6,420 nucleotides of DNA from Bacteroidota bacterium. GTDB taxonomy: Bacteria; Bacteroidota; Bacteroidia; Chitinophagales; Chitinophagaceae. Where the stretch lies: assembly GCA_023427575.1 (NCBI GenBank), contig JAEZAY010000515.1, positions 1-6,420 of the forward strand. Direction: 5' to 3'. Of this stretch, positions 1-6,420 are shown in pieces (within the stretch, counting starts at the first letter, position 1; every line of letters starts with the position of its first letter). Both the position numbers and the translations under genes were made by a program. The notes below the pieces were generated by a model that worked only from the letters and a program-made list of their open reading frames with translations, had not been told where the DNA came from and made no database searches.

Positions 1-1010
1 ACAATACCTTTGCGGCAGGGGAAAAATGGGCTTCAATTCCCAGCCATCCATTCCGGCAGCAGCGATTCAAAGAATATCTGGCGAAATACGGGAAAGACTG
101 GGTAGTATATAAAACCGATAGCAGCGGCAAAATTCAGGTAAGGCTAAAAACTCTGGCCGAATACCGGCCCCTGTTCGAAGAAAAAAACAAATTCCTGATC
201 ATTCAGGCGGAAGAGATCACCGATAAATTTGAATCAAAACCCATCCATATCAATGCGGTCAACCTGCAGGAACTGATTCTTCCACAAGGTGGCAACAGCG
301 TAGCACAGGTAATGCAAAACAATCTTGACCGCGTATACGAACAGCGCCGGCGTAGCGGTGAACCCATCATAGCGCATATCAATCATCCAAATTTTGGATG
401 GGCCGTGAAGCTGGAAGATATGATGCAACTGAAGGGCGAGCGATTCTTTGAGGTTTATAACGGTCACCCACATGTGCATAACTACGGCGATTCAATCACC
501 ATCGGGATGGAAGAATTATGGGACAGGCTGCTGATCCATTACATCGGCGAAGGCAAAGAACTGCTTTATGGCCTCGCCACCGATGATGCCCACGATTTCA
601 TTGATTATAAAATTGGCAGCAGCAACCCGGGAAGAGGATGGATTATGGTGAGAGCCGATACCCTGAGTGCAAAAGCCCTGATTCATGCAATGGAAAGGGG
701 CGATTTCTATTCAACTACGGGCGTAGAGCTGGATCAGATGGATTTTATTCATAACAAAATAAAACTGGCCCTGAAACCGGAACGCGGCATTGATTATTCC
801 ATCCAGTTCTGGGGGGCCTATGCCAATAAAAGAAAGGGAATGGAGAAACCCGTTTTGTTGAAAGAAGTAAATGGCAGCAGAGCCGCTTTTAAGATCAGAA
901 AAAAGCATTTGTATGTACGTGCAAAGATCGTTTCTTCCAAACTAAAAGATAATCCATTCGCGGAAGGGGATCTTGATACTGCCTGGACTCAGCCACATCG
1001 AAGAAATTAA
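1..1010 (+). CDS. PHP-domain metal-dependent phosphoesterase, 5'-truncated (C-terminal 335 residues)
   Basis: The reading frame is open from the left edge (first whole codon at 3) to TAA at 1008-1010, so the ATG at 312 is internal and the true start lies outside the window. PHP proteins bind a cluster of two or three metal ions through His and Asp residues and usually hydrolyse phosphoesters. Visible signs are: an N-terminal Asn-Thr whose preceding partial codon (-AC) fits the His of the family's 'DHNT' motif; 'AHINHPNFGW' (visible residues 124-133, with H125 and H128 as likely ligands); 'EVYNG' (about 150-154); and 'TDDAHD' (193-198), the late Asp-x-His metal motif. Then comes a 'GRGWIMVRA' stretch and 'GDFYSTTGVEL', which I associate with bacterial PHP proteins often labelled histidinol phosphatase-like. 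About 90 C-terminal residues look beta-rich. The missing N-terminus should hold the first His-x-His motif. Substrate is unknown; a role in histidine synthesis is not supported. It converges on the TonB receptor gene, 42 bp apart. Confidence 0.82.
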   Translation, partial: NTFAAGEKWASIPSHPFRQQRFKEYLAKYGKDWVVYKTDSSGKIQVRLKTLAEYRPLFEEKNKFLIIQAEEITDKFESKPIHINAVNLQELILPQGGNSVAQVMQNNLDRVYEQRRRSGEPIIAHINHPNFGWAVKLEDMMQLKGERFFEVYNGHPHVHNYGDSITIGMEELWDRLLIHYIGEGKELLYGLATDDAHDFIDYKIGSSNPGRGWIMVRADTLSAKALIHAMERGDFYSTTGVELDQMDFIHNKIKLALKPERGIDYSIQFWGAYANKRKGMEKPVLLKEVNGSRAAFKIRKKHLYVRAKIVSSKLKDNPFAEGDLDTAWTQPHRRN

Positions 1011-1040
1011 TCCCCTTCTTTTTCAAACAATAAAATTTTT

Positions 1041-1064
1041 ATCCGGAACCGATTAGTTTCCGAT
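1041..1064. terminator. Possible bidirectional terminator hairpin between convergent genes
   Basis: The 42-bp gap between the PHP gene and the end of the receptor gene contains an imperfect inverted repeat. ATC-GGAA-C (1041-1049, with C1044 bulged) pairs with G-TTCC-GAT (1056-1064, with T1057 bulged) around a 6-base loop. It overlaps the receptor's stop codon (1053-1055). On the + strand it is followed by CCTTTTCTG. On the - strand it is followed by an A-run and then TTTTA. The position between convergent genes suits a shared terminator, but the stem is interrupted and the T-tracts are short, so function is inferred from position more than from sequence. Confidence 0.3.
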
Positions 1065-3458
1065 CCTTTTCTGTTCCTCCTGGGCGCTGCCGGTTTTTCT
1101 TTGCTGTGAAACCGATTCGCCTTTACTGAACCGATAGGTAAAGCTGAGAGCAACCCGGCGGTTATCCCAGCGATTTTTTACGACCATGTCGATATTGTCG
1201 TGCTTAATACTAACATCCACCTTTTCTAATTTAAACGGATCATTAACGCTTAGTTTTAAACTGCCCTTGTTCTTAAGAATCTGCTTACTTGCACCAAATG
1301 AAACCGAGTAAATTGGATCGAGCAAAAACATGCTTGTCATAAGGTTTTTGCTTTGATAAAATCCGCTGATTTCGGCACCCCAGGTTTTTGCAAATTTAAA
1401 CTGCTGCGTAAAATTGAACATATAAGAACTGACATCGGCCTTCAGCATTCTGTTATTTACCATGCCCTTGTAAACCTGGTTGGAAAGATTTCCAAACAGG
1501 CTGGTGGTCCACCAACTGGTGATGGGGGCATTGTAGCTGAGGGCGATTCCGAGATTGCTTCGGGTTGCCACGTTTTCTTTTGTCTGATAGGTTACTTTGG
1601 ATTCATCATCCTGTTTCAGGATATCATTGATGATATCGGTGGTATAAGTATAATTAAGGGTAGTGCTCAGACGACCTTTAAAAATATGGGTCAGCTCGGT
1701 ATTGTGAGTGAATTGGGGCGCGAGATAAGGATTTCCCTGATTGTAGGTGTACAGATCCAGAAAATATTGAAAAGGATTCAGATCGCGATAGTTGGGTCGC
1801 CCGATCCGACGGCCATATGAGACACTAAACTGGTTCTTATCGTTCATTGCATACGCGATATAGGCAGTAGGAAAAAGCTGCAGATATGATTTGGAGATCT
1901 TTTTCGAAATCAGAACCTGCTTGCCGGTCGACTCGGTATGTTCGCCTCTCAGTCCGCCCTGGAAACTCCATTTTTTCAGCTGCTGGCTAAAATTCAGGTA
2001 GGCAGCCGAAATACGTTCTTCATAAATAAAATGGTCTTTCCTTCGGTCGTCTACCCATTTACCAAGCTGGTCATCAAAAGTTTCATAAGGAGCATTGTTA
2101 TCTGTTTCAACAAAACTTGACTTTAGGCCTGCTTCTATTTTTGCCTGTTTATTTAAGGGATGTACATAATCAACTTTTGCACTGTAAATGGAAATATTAG
2201 CAGGCAGATCAGCCCTCAGCAAATAGGTAACTGCGTTTTGGTTCGGATATACCGAACGGTTATCAGTATACTGGCTTCGCTTTGAATGATATTTGATATA
2301 GTCGATATCGGCCGTGATCTCACGCCCTTCCTTATTGATAGAACGTCTGAAGTTTGCATTGGCATTGATCCGGTTCCAGGGGTTTCGGGAATAATTTTCG
2401 GCCAGGATAGATGAATCGATGGTTGTTTTGCCTTCATCATAAAAATTTCCCAGGCTATAGTTCCGCCCTTTGAACAGACTATAATTTCCATTTACTACGA
2501 AGCCAATGGTTGTTTTTGGATTTACTGTGTAATCCAGTCCTACCCTGGCATTATAACCATGGCTGGCATGAAATTCTGTTCCCACCTGATCGAACCGGGA
2601 AACAGTTTGCTGCTGATGAAAGCGGCGATATAACAACTGTGTCTGGTCCATCTGCCAATAGGTATATCCTCCGTTTGTAAACAGATTAACCCTTCCTTTT
2701 TTGTAATTAAAATTGAAACTGTTTGGCGATTTCGGATAATTTCCCTGCGCATATGAGACCGTAACGCTGCCGTTAAAACCCATTTGCCGGTTCTTTTTGG
2801 TTTTTAGGTTGATAACGCCCGAGTTGCCCGCAGCGTCAAATTTCGCCGACGGCTGCGTCATGATTTCTATCTGATCGAGCTGGGAAGAAGGCAGGCTTCG
2901 TAAATAAGAGGCCAGTTCTTCCGCACTCAGGTAAGTCTGTTTACCGTCTATCAAAACCATTACGCCCTGCTTGCCTTTCAGGCTGATATTACCGTCACGG
3001 TCAACCGAAATACCGGGCGACTTCGCGAGCAGTTCAAGAGCATTGGTTCCGGTATTTGTTGGTGACGCATCTACATTCACCACCATTTTATCAAGCCGCG
3101 CTTCCACCATCGGGCGCCGGCCAGCAACTGTAACAGCGGTCAGCGACTCGGCGGACCTGGAAATCTCCAATTGGTTCAACTTATTGATTTGGGCGGGAAC
3201 GGATAATGAATCAAAGCCAATGGAACTTACGGTTAACAGATAGGAACTATCGCCGGGTACGCTGAACTCAAATTCTCCCGCAACGTTTGTGAGAGCCAGC
3301 TTTACAAGCGATCTATCCGTTTGCTTTAGTAATGATACGGTGGCATTGGGTACAGGATTTCCTTCCGAACGAACGATCCCTTTAATCATTTTCTGATCCT
3401 GTGCCTGTACAGTGAAAACAAAAAGCAAAGCGAGAACTCCTACCATGTATCTTTTCAT
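1053..3458 (-). CDS. TonB-dependent receptor, outer membrane beta-barrel family (801 aa)
   Basis: This is an outer-membrane active-uptake receptor, powered by the TonB-ExbBD complex. Domains in order (numbered from the ATG at 3458): Sec signal peptide 1-19, with a hydrophobic core 'VGVLALLFVFTV' and likely cleavage after VQA; a carboxypeptidase-like regulatory Ig-fold at about 24-97 ('IKGIVRSEGNPVPNATVSLL'); a plug at about 108-222 containing 'LLAKSPGISVD' and 'GVMVLIDGK'; then a large barrel with the hallmark 'YGRRIGRPNYRDLNPF' (about 548-563), typical of the Bacteroidota barrel family. The last barrel strand ends near F777, followed by a 24-residue polar tail. An in-frame TTG at 3477-3479 would add 7 residues. 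I prefer the ATG because it gives a compact signal peptide directly after the start and because the TTG lies inside a hairpin stem. No good Shine-Dalgarno precedes either. No SusD-like partner is present, so the ligand cannot be deduced; members may take up peptides, siderophores or glycans. It lies 92 bp downstream of the MFS gene on the same strand. Confidence 0.93.
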   Translation of the reverse strand: MKRYMVGVLALLFVFTVQAQDQKMIKGIVRSEGNPVPNATVSLLKQTDRSLVKLALTNVAGEFEFSVPGDSSYLLTVSSIGFDSLSVPAQINKLNQLEISRSAESLTAVTVAGRRPMVEARLDKMVVNVDASPTNTGTNALELLAKSPGISVDRDGNISLKGKQGVMVLIDGKQTYLSAEELASYLRSLPSSQLDQIEIMTQPSAKFDAAGNSGVINLKTKKNRQMGFNGSVTVSYAQGNYPKSPNSFNFNYKKGRVNLFTNGGYTYWQMDQTQLLYRRFHQQQTVSRFDQVGTEFHASHGYNARVGLDYTVNPKTTIGFVVNGNYSLFKGRNYSLGNFYDEGKTTIDSSILAENYSRNPWNRINANANFRRSINKEGREITADIDYIKYHSKRSQYTDNRSVYPNQNAVTYLLRADLPANISIYSAKVDYVHPLNKQAKIEAGLKSSFVETDNNAPYETFDDQLGKWVDDRRKDHFIYEERISAAYLNFSQQLKKWSFQGGLRGEHTESTGKQVLISKKISKSYLQLFPTAYIAYAMNDKNQFSVSYGRRIGRPNYRDLNPFQYFLDLYTYNQGNPYLAPQFTHNTELTHIFKGRLSTTLNYTYTTDIINDILKQDDESKVTYQTKENVATRSNLGIALSYNAPITSWWTTSLFGNLSNQVYKGMVNNRMLKADVSSYMFNFTQQFKFAKTWGAEISGFYQSKNLMTSMFLLDPIYSVSFGASKQILKNKGSLKLSVNDPFKLEKVDVSIKHDNIDMVVKNRWDNRRVALSFTYRFSKGESVSQQRKTGSAQEEQKRIGN

Positions 3459-3471
3459 AGCGCCGCAAAAT

Positions 3472-3496
3472 GCTTTCAATTTCCTGGATTGAAAAC
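3472..3496 (-). promoter_or_regulatory. Inverted repeat (9-bp stem, 7-base loop) in the TonB receptor leader
   Basis: Read on the - strand, GTTTTCAAT, a 7-base loop CCAGGAA, then ATTGAAAGC. Seven pairs next to the loop are perfect (TTTCAAT/ATTGAAA), followed by one T-G wobble and one G-C pair. The element ends 13 bases before the preferred receptor ATG (3458), and its distal arm contains the alternative TTG codon (3477-3479). It could be an operator for a dimeric regulator, an RNA hairpin in the 5' leader affecting translation, or chance. It has no T-tract after it, so a terminator is unlikely. The repeat itself is seen directly; any role is inferred. I found no convincing Bacteroidota-type promoter (TTTG, about 20 bases, TAnnTTTG) in the rest of the 92-bp gap. 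Confidence 0.45.
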
Positions 3497-3550
3497 GAAA
3501 TAATGGGAAGTGGTTAATTTTTGTTTTGAATGGCAGCCTACAAAAACTGA

Positions 3551-4792
3551 TTAATAATTCTCGATCATATCCAGAGTTTGTTCTTCCACGTCGGAACGGC
3601 GGCTGGCAATCCGGATTTTTCTTCTGCCAAAAAGAAGGATGATATAGCCGATCAGCACCGAAGAAGCCATAACAGATGTTAAAGGCAGCGTGGTGCCATT
3701 GTTTAGAAACCCTACTGCAGCGGAAGCCATTGCTCCGATGCCCATTTGCAAAGCACCCATCAGAGCGGATGCGCTGCCTGCTTCACGCGTAAAGGGCGCC
3801 ATTGATAAGGCAGAAGCATTGGGAAAGTTAAACCCCTGGCAACATAAAAACAGAAAGATACAGGCAATAATGCCTTTAAGCCCGAACCAGTCTGCCTGGG
3901 TACCCGTTACCAGTACAATGCCAACTATTAGCTGAATCAGCATAGTGACGCGGATGATCTGTTCACTGCTGTATTTTTTAAGCGCCAGATTGTTAAGCTG
4001 GCTGCTGCCGATAAGTCCGGCGGCAATCATGGCGAAAATCCAGCCATACTCCTGTTCCGATAAGCCGTAAAGTTCCATAAAAACAAAAGGCGAACCGGAG
4101 AGATAGGCATATAGTGCCGATGAGGAGATGCCCCCTGCCAGCGCGTAAGTATAAAACTGCGGATCCTTTAATACAAACAAAAAGCTTTTGGTAATCTGCT
4201 TTGGATGAAGCGAAAACCCGGGATCGGGCGCTTTACTTTCCTTCATAAAAAGGATAACCGCCATAAATACCAGTGAAGCCATTATGGCCAGCACCACAAA
4301 CACGGCATGCCATCCGAAATGGTGAATAATATAACTGCCAGCAGTAGGCGCAATGATCGGAGAAACTCCAATTACCAATACAAGCAGCGAGAATACTTTT
4401 GCGTTTTCATTCACCGGAAATACATCCCGTACAATCGCGCGCGGGGCCACCATTCCAACGCAACCGCCCAGGGCCTGGAAGAACCGGAATATGATCAGCG
4501 TTTCGATGGAATCGGAAAAGGCGCATCCAATGGAAGCAAGAATATACAGTGATAGTCCGGCATACAGTGGCCGCATTCGGCCATAGCGGTCAAGCAGGGG
4601 ACCACAGATCATCTGGCCTACGCAAATGCCGATGAAATAGGAAGACAAAGAATATGAAATGGCATCAACTGAGGTGTTCAGATCAGCTGCGATCACCGGA
4701 AAACCGGGCAGGTACATATCAATTGAAAAAGGGCCTACTGCCGACAAAAGCCCCAGCAAAAAAATCAGACCCGCCCTTTTCCTCCCTTCCAT
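3551..4792 (-). CDS. Major facilitator transporter, Bcr/CflA drug-efflux type (413 aa)
   Basis: This is an inner-membrane proton-driven exporter of the 12-TM drug:H+ antiporter group (DHA1); Bcr of E. coli, which exports bicyclomycin, is the reference member. Signs: 'GPFSIDMYLPGFPVIAADL' across the end of TM1 (19-38), very typical of this family; motif A in the TM2-TM3 loop, 'GPLLDRYGRMRP' (64-75); 'RFFQALGGCVGMVAPRAIVRD' in TM4 (103-123), containing the conserved Arg and R-D pair; and the antiporter-type motif C in TM5 near 'GVSPIIAPTAGSYI' (142-155). Hydrophobic segments are visible at roughly 8-30, 47-66, 76-94, 98-118, 133-157, 161-184, 212-232, 248-268, 281-300, 305-325, 338-362 and 371-390. 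The length is normal for the family (about 400). The C-terminus is a short charged cytoplasmic tail. ATG at 4792 is preceded by a strong AAAGGAG, and the gene begins 16 bp after the GH13 stop, so the two are probably co-transcribed. Substrate is not predictable; drug, amino acid or sugar export are all possible. Confidence 0.92.
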   Translation of the reverse strand: MEGRKRAGLIFLLGLLSAVGPFSIDMYLPGFPVIAADLNTSVDAISYSLSSYFIGICVGQMICGPLLDRYGRMRPLYAGLSLYILASIGCAFSDSIETLIIFRFFQALGGCVGMVAPRAIVRDVFPVNENAKVFSLLVLVIGVSPIIAPTAGSYIIHHFGWHAVFVVLAIMASLVFMAVILFMKESKAPDPGFSLHPKQITKSFLFVLKDPQFYTYALAGGISSSALYAYLSGSPFVFMELYGLSEQEYGWIFAMIAAGLIGSSQLNNLALKKYSSEQIIRVTMLIQLIVGIVLVTGTQADWFGLKGIIACIFLFLCCQGFNFPNASALSMAPFTREAGSASALMGALQMGIGAMASAAVGFLNNGTTLPLTSVMASSVLIGYIILLFGRRKIRIASRRSDVEEQTLDMIENY

Positions 4793-4795
4793 ATA

Positions 4796-4802
4796 CTCCT
4801 TT
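4796..4802 (-). promoter_or_regulatory. Shine-Dalgarno site of the MFS gene
   Basis: On the - strand AAAGGAG lies 3 bases before the ATG at 4792, within the 16-bp gap after the GH13 stop codon. The spacing is short, but the match is strong. It fixes the MFS start and supports translation from a shared message. Neither candidate start of the TonB receptor has such a well-placed site. Confidence 0.65.
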
Positions 4803-4808
4803 ATTCGT

Positions 4809-6420
4809 TTAACTTCTTTCCTTCTCGTCCGGATTTTTCATAAGTAATATCACCGATTGCAAAGGTTCAATATGAACCCGGATTTTACCAATCCCTTCGG
4901 TTATTTCGAGATGATAACTACCCTGGTTGTTCAGCTCATCTTTTAATATGAAGGAGCCATCCTGTAATCCCAGACTGTTTAATATATCTGCCGGCAAATG
5001 AAGTTCACCATTGAAGGATTCACCAGCGCTGAAATTGTTTATAACAAATAAACGATCGGTTTTATTCCAGCGAAGAAATGAAAACACCTTTTCCGGATAG
5101 CCGGAATTGTTTTGCCGGTTCCAACTTTGAAGTTCGCGGTAATTGCCGCCCAACACAGGATTTGATATGGTAAAGTTCAGCAGCCTTTTATAATAATCAC
5201 GAAGCGAAGTTTCGGATTCAGACGATTGCCCCCCGTCAAACTTGCCGCCATTCATCCAGCGCTGATGGGCCGGCACGCCGATATAGTCGAAGATGCTTGT
5301 TCGGGACGGACTTCCGAAACCGGCATTTTCGGCTCCTGCTTCACCCAGTTCCTGCCCGAAATAGATTAATGTGGGCGAAGTTCCAACAGTAGCCGATAAA
5401 ACCATCGCAGGTAAGGCCTTTCGCGGATCACCGGCAAACTCAGGACTTGCAATCCGCTGCTCATCGTGATTCTCGAGAAAATGAAGCATATGATGTTCAA
5501 TATCGGCAACACTTTCCAGTAAGCCCACCAAATGATCGGTATGACCATGGCCCTGGATTACAGCCTTTAAGCTGTCATACAGTCCCACCTTATCGTAGAG
5601 ATAATCCAGTTTTCCAAGGCGGATATAATTACGGTATTCACTGGGGTTATAAACTTCAGCAATCAAAACAGCGTTTGGGAACTTCTGCTTTATATCCGAG
5701 TTCATATAACTCCAGAATTCGACCGGAACCATTTCCGCCATATCAAAGCGAAACCCGTCTACGCCCATTTCGAGCCAGAATAAGGCGATGTCCCGAAATT
5801 TTTTCCAGGATGGCGGAACCTGCTTATCCGACCAGAACCGATGATGTTCATCCACCGGCTTCAATTCATACCCCGCGGGCAAAGTATCAAATTCGCGGTT
5901 GCCGTCGGGTCGTACCCCATAGTTGATCTTGACGGTTTCGTACCAGTCGTTCAGGTCTGGCCTTGCCATCCGGCTTCCGTTGCCGGTCCATTTGGCTGGC
6001 CGCTCTATAAAAAAACCATCGCTTAGCGGATGCGCCTCACCTCCGAGTGGTTTGTATCCGTTACGGGATTCAGGCACCTGGAAATCCTGACCGGGGATAT
6101 AATAAAAATCGTTATTGCGGCTATACTCCACCGTTGGATCATCGTCAGCGCCGAAATCGATGACTCCCGCGGGCTTCTGAACAGAATGATAGAAGCGTGC
6201 TATATGGTTTGGAACTATGTCAATGATAACCTTCAGTCCATTCGCATGGCTTCGTTCAATCAGCTCTTTGAACTCTGCCATTCTCCGGGCCGGATCCGTG
6301 GCAAGGTCTGGATTCACATTATAATAATCCTTAATTGCATAGGGCGAACCCGCTCTTCCTTTCACCACATCAGGATCATCGTTTTGAACTCCAATGGATG
6401 TATAGTCGCCGATCAGGGCA
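4809..6420 (-). CDS. Glycoside hydrolase family 13 (alpha-amylase-like) enzyme, N-terminus beyond the right edge (536 residues visible)
   Basis: The enzyme acts on alpha-glucosidic bonds by the retaining GH13 mechanism in a (beta/alpha)8 barrel. The frame stays open to the window edge. The GTG at 6368 is not a start, because 17 more residues (including 'DYTSIGVQNDDPD') precede it and continue the barrel. All conserved regions are visible (numbered from the edge): region I 'DIVPNH' (67-72); region V 'RPDLN' (153-157); region II 'GFRFD' (222-226) with nucleophile D226 (codon 5742-5744); region III 'AEVY' with acid/base E255 (codon 5655-5657); region IV 'ENHD' (316-319) with stabiliser D319 (codon 5463-5465); and a region VII-like 'TLIYFGQELGE' (349-359). 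About 90 C-terminal residues form the usual beta-sandwich domain. Region II continues 'MAEM' instead of the Lys-His of classical alpha-amylases, so exact specificity (amylase, neopullulanase, glucosidase or transferase) is open. Whether it is exported cannot be judged without the N-terminus. It is followed after 16 bp by the MFS gene. Confidence 0.93.
   Translation of the reverse strand, partial: ALIGDYTSIGVQNDDPDVVKGRAGSPYAIKDYYNVNPDLATDPARRMAEFKELIERSHANGLKVIIDIVPNHIARFYHSVQKPAGVIDFGADDDPTVEYSRNNDFYYIPGQDFQVPESRNGYKPLGGEAHPLSDGFFIERPAKWTGNGSRMARPDLNDWYETVKINYGVRPDGNREFDTLPAGYELKPVDEHHRFWSDKQVPPSWKKFRDIALFWLEMGVDGFRFDMAEMVPVEFWSYMNSDIKQKFPNAVLIAEVYNPSEYRNYIRLGKLDYLYDKVGLYDSLKAVIQGHGHTDHLVGLLESVADIEHHMLHFLENHDEQRIASPEFAGDPRKALPAMVLSATVGTSPTLIYFGQELGEAGAENAGFGSPSRTSIFDYIGVPAHQRWMNGGKFDGGQSSESETSLRDYYKRLLNFTISNPVLGGNYRELQSWNRQNNSGYPEKVFSFLRWNKTDRLFVINNFSAGESFNGELHLPADILNSLGLQDGSFILKDELNNQGSYHLEITEGIGKIRVHIEPLQSVILLMKNPDEKERS

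Noticed and set aside
312..1010. PHP protein starting at the ATG at 312 as a complete 232-residue gene
   Set aside because: The same frame is open and protein-like back to base 3, beginning with a fitting PHP motif remnant, so the gene is truncated by the window edge and this ATG is internal.
1353..1820. 155-codon open frame on the + strand
   Set aside because: It lies wholly antisense to the intact TonB receptor gene, its translation resembles no family I know, and it lacks a ribosome binding site; it is a shadow frame.
3459..3550. Bacteroidota-type promoter for the TonB receptor
   Set aside because: A TTTG-like box is present near the MFS stop, but no TAnnTTTG box is found at the expected spacing. 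Not strong enough to list.
5447..5926. 159-codon open frame on the + strand
   Set aside because: It is antisense to the catalytic barrel of the GH13 gene. The composition (rich in Pro, Arg, Tyr, His) is typical of a shadow frame.
4809..6368. GH13 gene starting at the GTG at 6368
   Set aside because: The frame continues upstream with GH13-like sequence to the window edge, and a start here would remove the first barrel strands. The GTG encodes an internal valine.
1053..6420. Canonical starch utilisation (Sus) locus
   Set aside because: A TonB receptor and a GH13 enzyme are present on one strand, but there is no SusD-like gene, no SusR-type regulator and no sugar importer; the transporter between them is of the drug-efflux type.

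Overview
The window comes from a member of the Bacteroidota, most likely a free-living Sphingobacteriales or Chitinophagales-type bacterium. The reasons are the TonB-dependent outer-membrane receptor with a carboxypeptidase-like regulatory N-terminal domain and a C-terminal barrel of the Bacteroidota 'outer membrane beta-barrel' type, the moderate GC content, and weak or absent Shine-Dalgarno signals before some genes. The assignment to phylum is firm; anything below phylum is a guess.

Layout: (1) 1-1010, + strand: the C-terminal 335 residues of a PHP-type metal-dependent phosphoesterase, whose start lies left of the window. (2) 1011-1052: a 42-bp gap between two convergent genes, with an imperfect hairpin that may serve as a terminator. 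(3) 1053-3458, - strand: a complete TonB-dependent receptor. An in-frame TTG at 3479 would lengthen it by 7 residues, but the ATG at 3458 is the better start. (4) 3459-3550: a 92-bp leader holding a clean 9-bp inverted repeat just before the receptor start. (5) 3551-4792, - strand: a complete 12-TM major facilitator of the Bcr/CflA drug-efflux type. (6) 4809-6420, - strand: a glycoside hydrolase family 13 (alpha-amylase-like) enzyme with all catalytic motifs, whose N-terminus lies beyond the right edge.

The three minus-strand genes run in the order GH13 enzyme, MFS transporter, TonB receptor. The first two are separated by only 16 bp and are probably co-transcribed. The receptor may be read through from them or have its own promoter in the 92-bp gap. 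A functional link between them is not obvious: the MFS protein looks like a drug/metabolite exporter rather than a sugar importer, and no SusD-like lipoprotein accompanies the receptor, so this is not a standard starch utilisation locus. The PHP protein points the other way and is probably an unrelated neighbour.

I see no RNA genes, CRISPR arrays, mobile elements or broken genes. The window looks like ordinary chromosomal housekeeping/accessory metabolism. The features most worth a second look are the 5'-leader hairpin of the receptor and the unusual partner set of the GH13 enzyme.
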